A stretch of 64,000 nt of DNA from Gallionellales bacterium GWA2_60_18 (GCA_001801105.1 MGWS01000006.1:41488-105487), one strand, 5' to 3'. Shown: positions 38,029 to 49,041, counted from the stretch's first letter. Notes: generated by a model from the letters alone, not told the origin. Made by a program: numbers and translations.

Positions 38029-38354
38029 GCAATTACCTGCCCATCCGCACCGACCCGCTCGACAACCTGCCGCTGTTGACCGAGGTGGTCGGCGGCGAAC
38101 CGCTCGACGACCTGCCAACGCTGACTGAGGTCATCGCTGAAGCCGCGCCGTCTCCCGTGCAAGCAGAGTCCATCAGCGAAGAAACGCTGCGCCGCCTGTC
38201 GGAGCGGCTCGAAGAGCAGCTGGAAGAGCTGCTTGCCCGTAAACTGCGCCAGCGCCTCGAAGACCTGCAGCAGCAAGCCATCGCAGAGGCCGTGGCGGAA
38301 CTGAAGACGGAACTGCCGCAACTGCTGCGCGATGCGCTGAACGCCTCCCGGTAG
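38025..38354 (+). CDS. Small acidic coiled-coil protein
   Basis: 109 residues, not a family I can name. The N-terminal part has a near-exact repeat: PLDNLPLLTEVV (11-22) and PLDDLPTLTEVI (26-37). The rest (about 50-109) is a continuous heptad-rich helix, LRRLSERLEEQLEELLARKL, predicted coiled coil. Proteins of this sort sit between holC and valS in other betaproteobacteria. Soluble, no signal. The ATG overlaps the holC stop. Its TAG stop is formed by the first bases of an inserted palindrome, so the native C-terminus may have been cut or altered. Confidence 0.7.
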   Translation: MSNYLPIRTDPLDNLPLLTEVVGGEPLDDLPTLTEVIAEAAPSPVQAESISEETLRRLSERLEEQLEELLARKLRQRLEDLQQQAIAEAVAELKTELPQLLRDALNASR

Positions 38355-38456
38355 GGTGGGCACGTTTGTGCCCGCGCGGAAATATTCTCCGCCCATCGCG
38401 CGGACACACCCAAAGGGTGCGAGAACCTCTTCGAGGCAAAAGACGCGCCCACCCTG
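38351..38456. repeat. GTAGGGTGGGCAC family, copy 2 (interrupted)
   Basis: The left half starts at 38351 with GTAGGGTGGGCACGTTTGTG and the right half ends CGCCCACCCTGCG near 38456. The central AATATTC resembles copy 3 at 41391-41471. About 45 bp of other sequence, itself with a CACCC-aaa-GGGTG hairpin (38406-38418), separates the halves. It supplies the stop codon of the coiled-coil gene. Confidence 0.7.
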
Positions 38457-38509
38457 CGCCTGTATAATCACGCCCCTTCTGACACCACGCATTTCCCGTA
38501 AAGACCGCA

Positions 38510-41383
38510 ATGGAACTCGCCAAAAGTTTTGACCCGAAAGACATCGAAGCCCGCTGGTATCCCGCATGGGAGAACGCCGGTTACTTCAAGGCCGGACTCG
38601 ATCCGCACAAATCCGCATCCTTCTGCATCCAGCTGCCGCCGCCCAATGTCACCGGCACGCTGCACATGGGGCACGGTTTCAACCAGACATTGATGGATGC
38701 GCTGACGCGCTACCACCGCATGCGCGGCGACAACACGCTGTGGCAGCCGGGCACCGACCACGCGGGCATCGCCACGCAGATCGTGGTCGAGCGCCAACTG
38801 GATGCGCAAGGCATCAGCCGCCATGACCTCGGCCGCGAGAAGTTCCTCGAAAAAGTATGGGAGTGGAAAGAACATTCCGGTTCCACCATCACCCGCCAGA
38901 TGCGCCGCCTCGGCACCTCGCCGGACTGGTCGCGCGAACGCTTCACCATGGACGAAGGCCTGTCCAAGTCGGTCACCGAGACCTTCGTGCGCCTGTTCAA
39001 CGAAGGCCTGATCTACCGCGGCAAACGCCTGGTGAACTGGGATCCGAAGCTGCACACCGCCGTATCCGACTTGGAAGTGGTGCAGGAAGAGGAAGACGGT
39101 TTCATGTACCACATCCAGTATCCGCTGGCGGACGGCTCCGGCCATCTGACCGTCGCCACCACCCGCCCCGAGACCATGCTCGGCGACGTGGCCGTGATGG
39201 TGCACCCGGAAGATGAGCGTTACAAACACCTCATCGGCAAGCAAGTCACGCTGCCGCTATGCGACCGCACCATCCCCGTCATCGCCGACGACTATGTGGA
39301 CAAGGAATTCGGCACCGGCGTGGTGAAGGTCACGCCTGCGCATGACTTCAACGACTATGCGGTCGGCCTGCGCCACAAATTACCGATGATTTCCATTTTG
39401 ACACTAGATGGCAAAATCAAAGGCCGTAGCAATGCAACGCTCGAAGTGAAATCTGATTCCGTTGAAGAAACTGTCCGGCAAGCTTGGGGCCATCACGAAG
39501 TCGTTGCTGTCATTCCAGAAAAATACCAAGACATGGATCGCTTCGCCGCGCGCAAGCAGATCGTAGCCGACCTCGAAGCGGCAGGCCTGTTCATCAAGGC
39601 CGACAAGCACAAATTGAAAGTGCCGCGCGGCGACCGCACCCACGTGGTGATCGAACCGATGCTGACCGACCAGTGGTTCGTAGCCATGAGCAAGGCTGGC
39701 CCCGAAGGCAAATCCATCACCGAGCAGGCGCTGGAATGCGTCGCATCCGGCGAGATCAGGTTCCACCCCGAGAACTGGGTCAACACCTACAACCAGTGGC
39801 TGAACAACATCCAGGACTGGTGCATTTCGCGCCAACTGTGGTGGGGGCACCAGATTCCCGCGTGGTACGGCGTGAACGGCGAAGTGTTCGTCGCGCACGA
39901 CGAAGCCGAAGCGCGCCATCTGGCGGACAAGGCGGGCTACGCCGGTCAACTCGACCGCGACAACGACGTGCTCGACACCTGGTTCTCTTCCGCGCTGTGG
40001 CCGTTCTCCACGCTGGACTGGGAAGAGGGCAAGCCGTTCGCCGCGCAAAACGATTTCGTGCAGAAATATCTGCCGTCGTCGGTGCTGGTGACAGGCTTCG
40101 ACATCATCTTCTTCTGGGTGGCGCGCATGGTGATGATGACCAAACACATCACCGGCAAGATCCCGTTCAAGGATGTGTACGTGCACGGCCTGATCCGCGA
40201 TGCGGAAGGGCAGAAAATGTCCAAGTCCAAAGGCAACGTGCTCGACCCGATCGACCTGATCGACGGCATAGCCCTCGAAGACCTGGTGAAGAAACGCACC
40301 ACCGGCCTGATGAATCCCAAGGATGCGGAGAAGATCGAAAAGCGCACGCGCAAGGAGTTCCCGGCAGGCATCACCGCGTTCGGCACCGACGCATTGCGCT
40401 TCACTTTCGCCTCGCTGGCCTCACCCGGCCGCGACATCAAATTCGACATGCAGCGCTGCGAAGGTTACCGCAATTTCTGCAACAAACTGTGGAACGCCAC
40501 GCGCTTCGTGCTGATGAACTGCGACGGCAAGGATGTCGGGTTGGACGAGAGCCTGCCGCTGGAATTCTCCGCCGCCGACCAGTGGATGGTCGGCGTGCTG
40601 CAACAGGCCGAAGCCGAGATGGCAACGCACTTCGCTGACTACCGCTTCGACATGTCCGCGCGCACGGTATACGAGCTGGTGTGGAACAACTACTGCGACT
40701 GGTATGTGGAACTGGCCAAGGTGCAGTTGAACGGCGACGAAGCCCAGCAGCGCGGGACACGCAGAACTTTGGTGCGCGTGCTGGAGACCATCCTGCGCCT
40801 CGCGCATCCGATCATCCCGTTCATCACGGAAGAGCTGTGGCAGTCGGTCGCACCGATGGCGGGAAAGAAGGGCGACAGCATCATGCTGCAAACCTATCCC
40901 AAGGCGGACAGCGGCAAGATCAATCAATCGTCCATCGACCAGATCGCGCTGCTGCAGGAACTCACCACCGCCTGCCGCAGCCTGCGCAGCGAGATGAGCC
41001 TGTCGCCCGCCGCGCGCGTGCCGCTGATCGCGGCGGGCGATGCGAGCATATTGAACGCACTCGCGCCTTACATCAGCAGCCTGGCAAAACTCAGCGAAGT
41101 ACAAGTTGTCGCCGAACTGCCGGAAGGCGATGCGCCGGTGTCCATCGTCGGCAACGTGAAGTTGATGTTGAAGGTGGAGATCGACGTCGCTGCCGAGCGC
41201 GAGCGGCTGGATAAGGAGATCGCGCGCCTGAGCAACGAGATCGCCAAGGCACATGCCAAGCTCGGCAACGAGAGCTTCGTCGCGCGCGCGCCGGCAGCGG
41301 TGGTGGAACAGGAAAAGAAACGGCTGGATGATTTCGGCGCGACGCTCACGCAGTTACAGGCGCAGCGCAAGAAGCTGGGGTAA
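38510..41383 (+). CDS. valS: Valine--tRNA ligase
   Basis: 957 residues, class I synthetase with CP1 editing domain. The HIGH motif is in [15 protein letters not shown] (residues 43-57), KMSKS near residue 570 in [14 protein letters not shown], the anticodon domain after 640, and a C-terminal coiled-coil tRNA arm (about 880-957). Charges tRNA-Val and edits Thr-tRNA-Val. A patch in the editing domain (about 39370-39535) uses AT-richer codons than the rest, suggesting local recombination, but the frame is intact. The end runs into a large palindrome that can terminate transcription. Confidence 0.98.
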   Translation: MELAKSFDPKDIEARWYPAWENAGYFKAGLDPHKSASFCIQLPPPNVTGTLHMGHGFNQTLMDALTRYHRMRGDNTLWQPGTDHAGIATQIVVERQLDAQGISRHDLGREKFLEKVWEWKEHSGSTITRQMRRLGTSPDWSRERFTMDEGLSKSVTETFVRLFNEGLIYRGKRLVNWDPKLHTAVSDLEVVQEEEDGFMYHIQYPLADGSGHLTVATTRPETMLGDVAVMVHPEDERYKHLIGKQVTLPLCDRTIPVIADDYVDKEFGTGVVKVTPAHDFNDYAVGLRHKLPMISILTLDGKIKGRSNATLEVKSDSVEETVRQAWGHHEVVAVIPEKYQDMDRFAARKQIVADLEAAGLFIKADKHKLKVPRGDRTHVVIEPMLTDQWFVAMSKAGPEGKSITEQALECVASGEIRFHPENWVNTYNQWLNNIQDWCISRQLWWGHQIPAWYGVNGEVFVAHDEAEARHLADKAGYAGQLDRDNDVLDTWFSSALWPFSTLDWEEGKPFAAQNDFVQKYLPSSVLVTGFDIIFFWVARMVMMTKHITGKIPFKDVYVHGLIRDAEGQKMSKSKGNVLDPIDLIDGIALEDLVKKRTTGLMNPKDAEKIEKRTRKEFPAGITAFGTDALRFTFASLASPGRDIKFDMQRCEGYRNFCNKLWNATRFVLMNCDGKDVGLDESLPLEFSAADQWMVGVLQQAEAEMATHFADYRFDMSARTVYELVWNNYCDWYVELAKVQLNGDEAQQRGTRRTLVRVLETILRLAHPIIPFITEELWQSVAPMAGKKGDSIMLQTYPKADSGKINQSSIDQIALLQELTTACRSLRSEMSLSPAARVPLIAAGDASILNALAPYISSLAKLSEVQVVAELPEGDAPVSIVGNVKLMLKVEIDVAAERERLDKEIARLSNEIAKAHAKLGNESFVARAPAAVVEQEKKRLDDFGATLTQLQAQRKKLG

Positions 41384-41390
41384 AACCCAT

Positions 41391-41471
41391 GTAGGGTGGG
41401 CACGTTTTTTTGTGCCCACGCGGAAACAATATTCGCAGACCGCGTGGGCACAAAAAACGTGCCCACCCTAC
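41391..41471. repeat. GTAGGGTGGGCAC family, copy 3 (full nested palindrome)
   Basis: Two arms of 32-33 nt (41391-41423 and 41440-41471) are inverted copies differing by one T in a T-run. Each arm is itself a palindrome GTGGGCAC/GTGCCCAC around T6-7. It lies in the convergent valS/tusA gap and can act as a bidirectional terminator. Confidence 0.88.
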
Positions 41472-41480
41472 ACATGATTT

Positions 41481-41708
41481 TTAGCGGCGCCGGATCAGGA
41501 AGATGAATTCTCCGTCCATCTCGGTCGAGGAAAGCAATGCGTTGCCGGTCTTGCTGCAGAAATCGGCAAAATCCCTGGGCGAGCCAGCGTCGGTCGCCAC
41601 GACCTTGAGCACTTGCCCCCCGCTCATGGCAGAGAGCGATTTCTTGGCGCGCAGAATGGGTAGCGGGCACGCCAGCTTGCGCACGTCCAGTTCGACATCG
41701 AATTCCAT
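41481..41708 (-). CDS. TusA-family sulfur-carrier protein
   Basis: 75 residues: ELDVRKLACPLPILRAKKSL carries the CPxP motif whose Cys transfers persulfide sulfur. VVATDAGSPRDFADFCSKTGN is the second family block. It may feed sulfur to tRNA thiolation or to oxidative sulfur metabolism. ATG 41708 is favoured over ATG 41711 by GGAGG at 41713-41717 (4-nt versus 1-nt spacing). It overlaps the rhodanese-like gene's stop codon, so these two sulfur-type proteins and perhaps the kinase upstream form one operon. Confidence 0.9.
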   Translation of the reverse strand: MEFDVELDVRKLACPLPILRAKKSLSAMSGGQVLKVVATDAGSPRDFADFCSKTGNALLSSTEMDGEFIFLIRRR

Positions 41709-42013
41709 CATGCCTCCAGTGCAAGTCCGGCACGCGCCCAGGCGGCGATACCCCCTTGCAGGTTATTCACGTCGGCGAAACCGCTCGCTACGGCGAATGC
41801 GGTGGCCTGCGCCGAGCGTCCACCCAACACCGTGGGCGTGCCCCGGTCCAGCTCCTGCAAGCGCAACGGGATGAGATGCAGCGGCGACAATTCGCCCTGC
41901 GGGATCATGCCGCGCGCAGCTTCCGCATCGGTACGCACATCCACCAGGCGCAGACCACCCTGCCGCAACCGGCCTTCCAGTTCGTCCACGCCGATATCCT
42001 TGTAACCCGTCAT
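41708..42013 (-). CDS. Rhodanese-like protein lacking the catalytic Cys
   Basis: 101 residues, single rhodanese domain: DIGVDELEGRL, LRLVDVRTDAEAARGMIPQG and the C-terminal LQGGIAAWARAGL. The active-site loop, normally C-R-x-G-x-R-S, reads TPTVLGGRSAQA here: the arginine and serine of the loop remain but the catalytic Cys is absent. It is therefore more likely a binding or regulatory module than a thiosulfate sulfurtransferase. It lies between the kinase gene (4-bp gap) and tusA (overlapping). Confidence 0.85.
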   Translation of the reverse strand: MTGYKDIGVDELEGRLRQGGLRLVDVRTDAEAARGMIPQGELSPLHLIPLRLQELDRGTPTVLGGRSAQATAFAVASGFADVNNLQGGIAAWARAGLALEA

Positions 42014-42017
42014 TCGT

Positions 42018-43319
42018 TCAGTCCTTTTCCGTTTGATTCTGGTCTTCCAGCAGATGCGATATGCGCGTATTCGCCACCGAAAGCCGCTTGGCCAGCATGC
42101 GCAGGAACGCGTCGCTGAACTGGAAGCGGCAGCCGGTCGTGGCATGTGCCAGCGTATCGGGATCGATCTCGATCAGCACCACGTCGTTCTTGGCGACCAC
42201 GTCGGTGCTGCGTCTTGAATCCTGCTCCAGAAGGTGCGCCATTTCACCAAAACAGTCGCCGCGATGCAACAGGCTCAGCAACCGTCCCTGCTTGAGCACG
42301 CGCACCGTACCCTGCGCGAGGATGAAGAAGGAACGTCCGATCTCGCCGTCGCGCACGATGTATTCCGGAGCCGGCACCTTGCGCCATTCGCTGATGCGCA
42401 GCACCTCCCACAGCTCCACATCGCTGAAGTTGCGGAAGAACGCCAGGCTGCGCAGCGCATCGAATTTCTCGGTGTCGAAAATCTCGTTCTGGGTCGGCGC
42501 GACATAGTGGCCGAAGAACCCGACCAGCGCATGCGCGAACTCATCCCAGGTCTGATAACGCTTCGCAGTATCTTTCTCCATCGCGCGCTGCACGATCGTA
42601 TCCAGTTCGCACGGTATCTCCGGCCGGAACGTGCTGGGCAGCTGCGGCTCGATGTTGATGATGTGATAGATCATGCTGAAATTGTTGCTGGCGTCGAACG
42701 GCAGCTTGCCGGTGAGCAGCTTGTACATCACCACCCCCAGCGAGTAGATGTCGGTCTGGTGCGTCAGCGGCAGCTCCTTGACCTGTTCCGGCGACATGTA
42801 GGCTGGCGAGCCGATGCCGCTGACCTGAGTGGTCTGCTGGCTCTGGATCGCAGCCGACCCGAAGTCGGAGATCTTGATATCGGTCTCGCCCCGCAGCAGG
42901 ATGTTGGCCGGCTTGATATCGCGGTGGATCACTCCCTGCGACTGCGCGTATTCGAGCGCCTTGCAGCATTTGTAGGTGATCTCCGCGATGGTGCTGATCG
43001 GCAACAGGTGATCCACCTCGGCATATTGTTCGAGCGTGCTGCCCTCGACATATTCCATCACCATGTAGTTGACGTCGCCGTCCAGCACCGCATCGAGTAT
43101 CTTCGCGATATGTGGGTGGGACAATTTACCTGCCAGCGAAGCCTCCGTCATCAACAGCTTGTGGTATATCCTGGAATGGGCGGCGTCGCGCAGGTTCTTC
43201 AGGTCGAACAGCTTGATGGCGACCTGCTGTTTGCTGAAAGTATCGATGGCCAGATACACAGTGCTGGTCGCCCCGTGGCCGAGCTCGCGCACGATTTCGT
43301 ATTTGCCGATCTTGTCCAT
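42018..43319 (-). CDS. Ser/Thr protein kinase fused to a cyclic-nucleotide-binding domain
   Basis: 433 residues. A Hanks-type kinase occupies roughly 7-270: Gly loop ELGHGATSTVYLA, VAIK lysine, catalytic HRDIKPANILL, DFG, and the APE-equivalent MSPEQ, all key residues present. A CRP/PKA-type cyclic-nucleotide-binding domain follows at about 295-415 (YIVRDGEIGRSFFILAQGTV, LHRGDCFGEMAHLLEQDSR). No transmembrane helix, so it is cytosolic, unlike PASTA kinases. The order and domain pair recall cGMP-dependent kinase with domains reversed. Target unknown. It is upstream of, and close to, the rhodanese and tusA genes and divergent from bepA. Confidence 0.92.
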   Translation of the reverse strand: MDKIGKYEIVRELGHGATSTVYLAIDTFSKQQVAIKLFDLKNLRDAAHSRIYHKLLMTEASLAGKLSHPHIAKILDAVLDGDVNYMVMEYVEGSTLEQYAEVDHLLPISTIAEITYKCCKALEYAQSQGVIHRDIKPANILLRGETDIKISDFGSAAIQSQQTTQVSGIGSPAYMSPEQVKELPLTHQTDIYSLGVVMYKLLTGKLPFDASNNFSMIYHIINIEPQLPSTFRPEIPCELDTIVQRAMEKDTAKRYQTWDEFAHALVGFFGHYVAPTQNEIFDTEKFDALRSLAFFRNFSDVELWEVLRISEWRKVPAPEYIVRDGEIGRSFFILAQGTVRVLKQGRLLSLLHRGDCFGEMAHLLEQDSRRSTDVVAKNDVVLIEIDPDTLAHATTGCRFQFSDAFLRMLAKRLSVANTRISHLLEDQNQTEKD

Positions 43320-43463
43320 TTATCCCGGATAATCCATTACAACCAGAACCCTGCTGCGAAGGCGCAATTCTGCGGGCTTTGCGTTGTGCTGTCTATGGTG
43401 GCGATGCAGGAGGCAATCATGGGACAGTGGGAACCGATCCCGAAAGCAACTATCATAGCGTCC

Positions 43464-44879
43464 ATGAAAAAACTGCCTTTGCTGCTATTGCTGTGTTTCG
43501 CCCCGCTTGCCTCCGGCGAAGGGCTGCCGGATCTCGGCGACGTCTCGCAAGCCGTGCTGACACCGTTGCAGGAACGCCAGATCGGGCAGCAGAGCATGAT
43601 GCAGATACGCGCCGGGAGGCAGTTCCTCGATGATGCCGAGATCGACGACTATCTCAATCAGCTTGGCGCCCGCCTGGTCGAGAACAGCACGGAACCGGCA
43701 CTCGGTTTCGAGTTTTTCCCCCTGGACGATTACAACATCAACGCCTTCGCCATGCCGGGCGGTTTCATCGGCGTGAACAGCGGACTGCTGCTGACCGTGC
43801 AAAGCGAATCGGAACTGGCCGCCGTACTCAGCCACGAAATCGCCCACGTCACCCAGCACCATCTGGCACGCATGCTGGCCGGGCAACGCAGCGACACGCT
43901 GGCCTCGATGGCCGCCATGGCCATCGCCATCCTCGCCGCGCGCAGCAATCCGGAAGCATCGCAGGCGGTGATGGTCGGCTCGCAGGCGCAAAGCATCCAG
44001 CGCCAATTGAATTTCACCCGCACGCACGAACAGGAGGCTGACCGCATCGGGCTGGAAATCCTGCAAAAGTCGGGCTTCAACACCCATGCCATGCCGGAAT
44101 TCCTGAACCGCCTGCAAACAGCGACGCGACTGCTGGAAGGAAACATGCCGGGTTACCTGCGCACCCACCCGATCACCAGCGAACGCGTTGCCGATATCGA
44201 GAACCGTGTCCAGAAACAACCCTTCCGCCTGGTTCCGGACAGCCTGGATTTCCAGCTGGCGCGCGCCAAACTCCTCGCCGCGCAAAAACCCGCAGCGGAA
44301 GCCATCGCCTATTTCAGCGATGCACTGGGAGAACAGAAGCATGGCAACCCCGTCGCGCAACGCTATGGACTGGTGATCGCGCTGCTGCGCAACAACGAGA
44401 CTGACCGCGCCATCCGGGAACTGACACTGCTGCGCAAACAGGCCAAAGGCAACCCGATGATCGAAACCCTCGCGGGTCAGGTGAAACGCAGCGCGGGCGA
44501 CAAGGCTGCTGCGCTGACGTTCTACCGCGCCGCCGTGCGGGATTTTCCGCAGCACCGCGCGCTGCTCTACGACTATGCCGACCTGCTGCTGCAAAGCGAT
44601 CAGGCGGAAACCGCCGTCAAACTGCTCGCCGAACAGATCGCACGCCATCCCCGCGACACCCGCCTGTACGACCTGCAGGCGCGCGGCTATGCCCAGTCGG
44701 GCAAACGCCTGGAACAGCATCAGGCGCAGGCCTACAGCTACGCCTGGCAAGGCAACCTGTTCGCCGCGATCGAGCAGCTCGAGCTGGCGAAACAGGCAGG
44801 GGGCAGCTTCTACCAGATGTCCACGATCGAAAGCGAACTGCGCGAGCTGCGCGAGTTGGCGGATGCGCGCCGGAAATGA
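43464..44879 (+). CDS. bepA: Periplasmic M48 metalloprotease with TPR domain (BepA-like)
   Basis: 471 residues. Signal peptide MKKLPLLLLLCFAPLASG. Zinc motif HEIAH at residues 124-128, with the third ligand Glu in HEQEADRIG near 191. From about 260 the protein is TPR-like helical repeats (AEAIAYFSDALGE, AALTFYRAAVRDFPQH, AETAVKLLAEQIARHP). BepA degrades stalled LptD and BamA clients and aids LPS-translocon assembly, a link to lptFG in this window. ATG 43464 puts the signal peptide at the N-terminus. tviB-like dehydrogenase follows 31 bp later. Confidence 0.92.
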   Translation: MKKLPLLLLLCFAPLASGEGLPDLGDVSQAVLTPLQERQIGQQSMMQIRAGRQFLDDAEIDDYLNQLGARLVENSTEPALGFEFFPLDDYNINAFAMPGGFIGVNSGLLLTVQSESELAAVLSHEIAHVTQHHLARMLAGQRSDTLASMAAMAIAILAARSNPEASQAVMVGSQAQSIQRQLNFTRTHEQEADRIGLEILQKSGFNTHAMPEFLNRLQTATRLLEGNMPGYLRTHPITSERVADIENRVQKQPFRLVPDSLDFQLARAKLLAAQKPAAEAIAYFSDALGEQKHGNPVAQRYGLVIALLRNNETDRAIRELTLLRKQAKGNPMIETLAGQVKRSAGDKAAALTFYRAAVRDFPQHRALLYDYADLLLQSDQAETAVKLLAEQIARHPRDTRLYDLQARGYAQSGKRLEQHQAQAYSYAWQGNLFAAIEQLELAKQAGGSFYQMSTIESELRELRELADARRK

Positions 44880-44910
44880 CCGCAAGAAAAACAACCTGAA
44901 GGGACACACC

Positions 44911-46197
<1,287 letters not shown>

Positions 46198-46226
46198 CAC
46201 CCCGCATTGCACCCCCGATAGCGGCC

Positions 46227-47483
46227 ATGGCAAAGAATAATCCGCGCAGGCGCATCCTGGTATCGACCACCACCTTCCCCCGCTGGAAGGGCGACACCGA
46301 GCCGGCATTCGTCCTGGAACTGAGCCGCAGGCTTGCCCGGCGTTTCGACGTGACCGTCCTGGCTCCGCATTACCGCGATGCAGAACCAGAGGAAAGCTTC
46401 GAAGGTATCGAAGTCATCCGCTACCGATATGCGCCGGCATCGCTGGAGACGCTTGCCTACAACGGCGGCATCATGCAGAACCTGCGCCGCAGCAAGTGGA
46501 AATACCTGCTGGTACCCATGCTCATGCTGGCGCAGCTGATATGTGCGGCGCGATTGCTGCGCACGTCAAAATACGACCTCGTCCATGCACACTGGCTGAT
46601 CCCGCAAGGATTGGTCGCGCTATGCGCGCGCGCCGGAATGCATGCACCGCCGCCTGTGCTATGCACCTCGCATGGCGGCGATCTCTATGCGCTGGATCGC
46701 GGTATCACAGGACACATGATGCGATTGGTTGCGAGAAAAGCCGAATTCATCACCATAGTCAGCGAGGCGATGCGACGCCACATCCTCGATCGCGGCATAG
46801 CCACAAGAGCAATGGAAGTCATCCCGATGGGTGCCGACCTGACCGGCCTGTTCACACCCGCACCGGAAGATCGCGCCATGCATGAGCTCCTCTTTGTCGG
46901 GCGGCTCGTGCCGAAGAAGGGCATCGACGTGCTGATCCGGGCCTTGGGCATCGTGCTGCGACAGAAACCGCATACGCGGCTCCGCATCGTGGGAGACGGG
47001 CCGGAACGCTCGTCACTGCTCCAGCTCGCCGATCAACTGGGCATCTCCGGCAACATCGTCTTCGCGGGCGCATTGACACAAGCCGGGCTGCCGTACCACT
47101 ATCGCCGCTGCACAGCGCTGGTCTTCCCTTCCGTGGTTGATGCGAGCAACGATCAGGAAGGACTGGGACTGGTACTGGTCGAGGCGCTCGGTTGCGAATG
47201 CCCGGTGATTTGCAGCGACCTCGCCGCGACGCGCGACGTCATCGTCCACGAGGAGACCGGGCTGCATTACCCACCGGGTGACCATGAAGCGCTCGCGCAA
47301 CTCATGCTGCGCCTGCTCGACGATCCGGCTGGTGCCGCCCTCCTCGGTCAACAGGGTCGCCGGCATGTGCTGCAACACTATGACTGGGAAACGGTCGCGG
47401 CGCGCTATGCCGACCTGATCGACAAGATCGCCGGCATGCACGGCCATGCACAGGAAGGACATAACCGGAATGCCCATGTTTGA
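46227..47483 (+). CDS. GT4-family glycosyltransferase
   Basis: 418 residues from ATG 46227 (MAKNNPRRRILVSTTTFP). A GTG at 46185 overlapping the dehydrogenase stop is the alternative start. GT-B fold: N-terminal domain with LVHAHWLIPQG and SHGGDLYAL, C-terminal nucleotide-sugar domain with FVGRLVPKKGIDVLI and the E-x7-E motif in EGLGLVLVEALGCECPV. Retaining transferase; sugar and acceptor unknown. Cytoplasmic face. Shares base composition with the dehydrogenase upstream, and the AT-rich segment begins right after it. Confidence 0.88.
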   Translation: MAKNNPRRRILVSTTTFPRWKGDTEPAFVLELSRRLARRFDVTVLAPHYRDAEPEESFEGIEVIRYRYAPASLETLAYNGGIMQNLRRSKWKYLLVPMLMLAQLICAARLLRTSKYDLVHAHWLIPQGLVALCARAGMHAPPPVLCTSHGGDLYALDRGITGHMMRLVARKAEFITIVSEAMRRHILDRGIATRAMEVIPMGADLTGLFTPAPEDRAMHELLFVGRLVPKKGIDVLIRALGIVLRQKPHTRLRIVGDGPERSSLLQLADQLGISGNIVFAGALTQAGLPYHYRRCTALVFPSVVDASNDQEGLGLVLVEALGCECPVICSDLAATRDVIVHEETGLHYPPGDHEALAQLMLRLLDDPAGAALLGQQGRRHVLQHYDWETVAARYADLIDKIAGMHGHAQEGHNRNAHV

Positions 47484-48687
47484 AAAGAAAACCAATACAT
47501 TGCTCAGCTATATAAAGACGCTGCCCTATTTTTTGCTGTCGGGCATCATCGCGATGATATTTTCCCCGCAGAAAAACAGGATCATCTTCTGTTCCAATAG
47601 CGGCGAAGGCTTGACCGGCAACGCAAAATTCCTGTTTGAATATATGCGCAAAGATGCGCGATATGAATGTCATTACTTGTTCCGGGTTCGGCGCGTCTAC
47701 GAGCACTACAAACAAAGTTACCCCGATGCAATTTATGCATACTCCTGGAGAGCCCTTTGGCTAGCGGCACGAGCAAGAATCTTTGTCGTTACACATAGCC
47801 GCCTGGATGTACCAGTTTCCTTGTTCCGGAAGGTCTGCATACAGACATGGCATGGCATCCCTATCAAACCGCTGGGCTTTCTCAAGCATGGTACTTTACG
47901 GAAAAAGATCAGGAACCATGTGTACAAGTGGATCGATTACGACCTGTCCAATTACTATTTATCTTCGTCGCGGTATGTCTCGCAACTGCTTGCGGGAGTA
48001 TTCAGACAGCCACTGGAAAAATTCATCGAAGCCGGATTCCCGAGAGATGATGCATTGATGCAGGGAGACAGGGCAGCGATCAGGAGGAAGGTGATCCGGT
48101 CACTTGGTTTGGATGAATCGGCAAAGCTCGTGTTATATGCGCCGACATGGCGTGATTACGAGTTCGAATATTTCGGCTTCCCGCACTACGACCCGCAACA
48201 AGTGGCGGAATTTCACGCCACGCTGCAAGACAACAATGCCTACCTGCTGCTCAAGAGTCACCGCAACGCTCCGCTCCAGCTTCCCGAAGAATTAAAGTCC
48301 AAGCGGGTGATCGATATGGATCTGGGAGAGATTGACGATGTTCAGGAATTGCTGATGGCATCCGAATACCTGATCACTGATTATTCTTCCATTTGCTTCG
48401 ATGGACTCATTCTGGACCTGCCGATGGTCTTTGTTGTCTCCGACCGGGAGCGTTACGAAAACAGAAGCGGTCCATTTTGCTGTGATTATGATCTGATGGC
48501 CACGGGGCCCAAGGTGTCAACGCTGGATGGTTTTAATCTGGAGCTGCGGAAAATGTTGTCGGGAAACGACACCCATGTTTCGCAGAGGAGATTTGTTTCC
48601 GAGCTGCTCAGATCACCGCAGGGTGAATTGAGTTGTCCGCGCGTGGCCCGTTTTATAGGCACATTACTTCAGAAAAGTTCTGAATAA
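47470..48687 (+). CDS. CDP-glycerol glycerophosphotransferase-like protein (TagF/TagB family)
   Basis: 405 residues. A short N-terminal hydrophobic segment (LPYFLLSGIIAMIF) tethers it to the membrane. The CDP-glycerol phosphotransferase (GT-B-like) domain follows: IIFCSNSGEGLTGNAKFLFEYM, QTWHGIPIKPLG, VLYAPTWRD and the active-site block LITDYSSICFDGL. Family members add glycerol-phosphate (or ribitol-phosphate) units from CDP-alcohols to a lipid-linked glycan. tagD at 54082 would make the CDP-glycerol. Start ATG 47470; ATG 47476 also possible. Overlaps the end of the GT4 gene; codon use is AT-richer than upstream genes. Confidence 0.87.
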   Translation: MPMFEKKTNTLLSYIKTLPYFLLSGIIAMIFSPQKNRIIFCSNSGEGLTGNAKFLFEYMRKDARYECHYLFRVRRVYEHYKQSYPDAIYAYSWRALWLAARARIFVVTHSRLDVPVSLFRKVCIQTWHGIPIKPLGFLKHGTLRKKIRNHVYKWIDYDLSNYYLSSSRYVSQLLAGVFRQPLEKFIEAGFPRDDALMQGDRAAIRRKVIRSLGLDESAKLVLYAPTWRDYEFEYFGFPHYDPQQVAEFHATLQDNNAYLLLKSHRNAPLQLPEELKSKRVIDMDLGEIDDVQELLMASEYLITDYSSICFDGLILDLPMVFVVSDRERYENRSGPFCCDYDLMATGPKVSTLDGFNLELRKMLSGNDTHVSQRRFVSELLRSPQGELSCPRVARFIGTLLQKSSE

Positions 48688-48727
48688 GGTGCGAAATCAT
48701 GTTTGGACAAATTCTGGAAGGTGATGA

Positions 48728-48994
48728 ATGAATATTCTGGTAACGGGCGGAACAGGTTTCATCGGTTCTCACGCATGCGTGGCCCTGATGGAAACTACCG
48801 CAATTGCGGATCCCGACTACCTCAAGAACACCCAGAATCCCCTTTGCGCCCCCACGGCGAAAGCGCTGGCTGATACAATTGCGCGCCAGTTCGAACATCC
48901 TGCCGATGCACCACTGCCTGCTGAAATATTGTGGAAAGCACTGCAAACAACACTGGCCAGGGCATTGAATGGCATCGTAGTAAAACAGGAATAA
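48728..48994 (+). pseudogene. galE N-terminal scrap joined to unrelated sequence
   Basis: 88 codons. The first 22 residues, MNILVTGGTGFIGSHACVAL plus ME, are the NAD-binding start of UDP-glucose 4-epimerase (GalE). After residue 22 the similarity stops abruptly and the sequence continues as an unrelated 66-residue tail (PTAKALADTIARQFEHPADA...) to a TAA. GalE normally has about 335 residues and needs its YxxxK site, absent here. This looks like a deletion or recombination junction. Whether the small ORF is translated is unknown; AAGG upstream at 48717-48720 could serve as RBS. Confidence 0.6.
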
Positions 48995-49041
48995 TCTACA
49001 TGGCATGCAAATTCAAGTAGACCAAGGGGTTCAATAAATCG

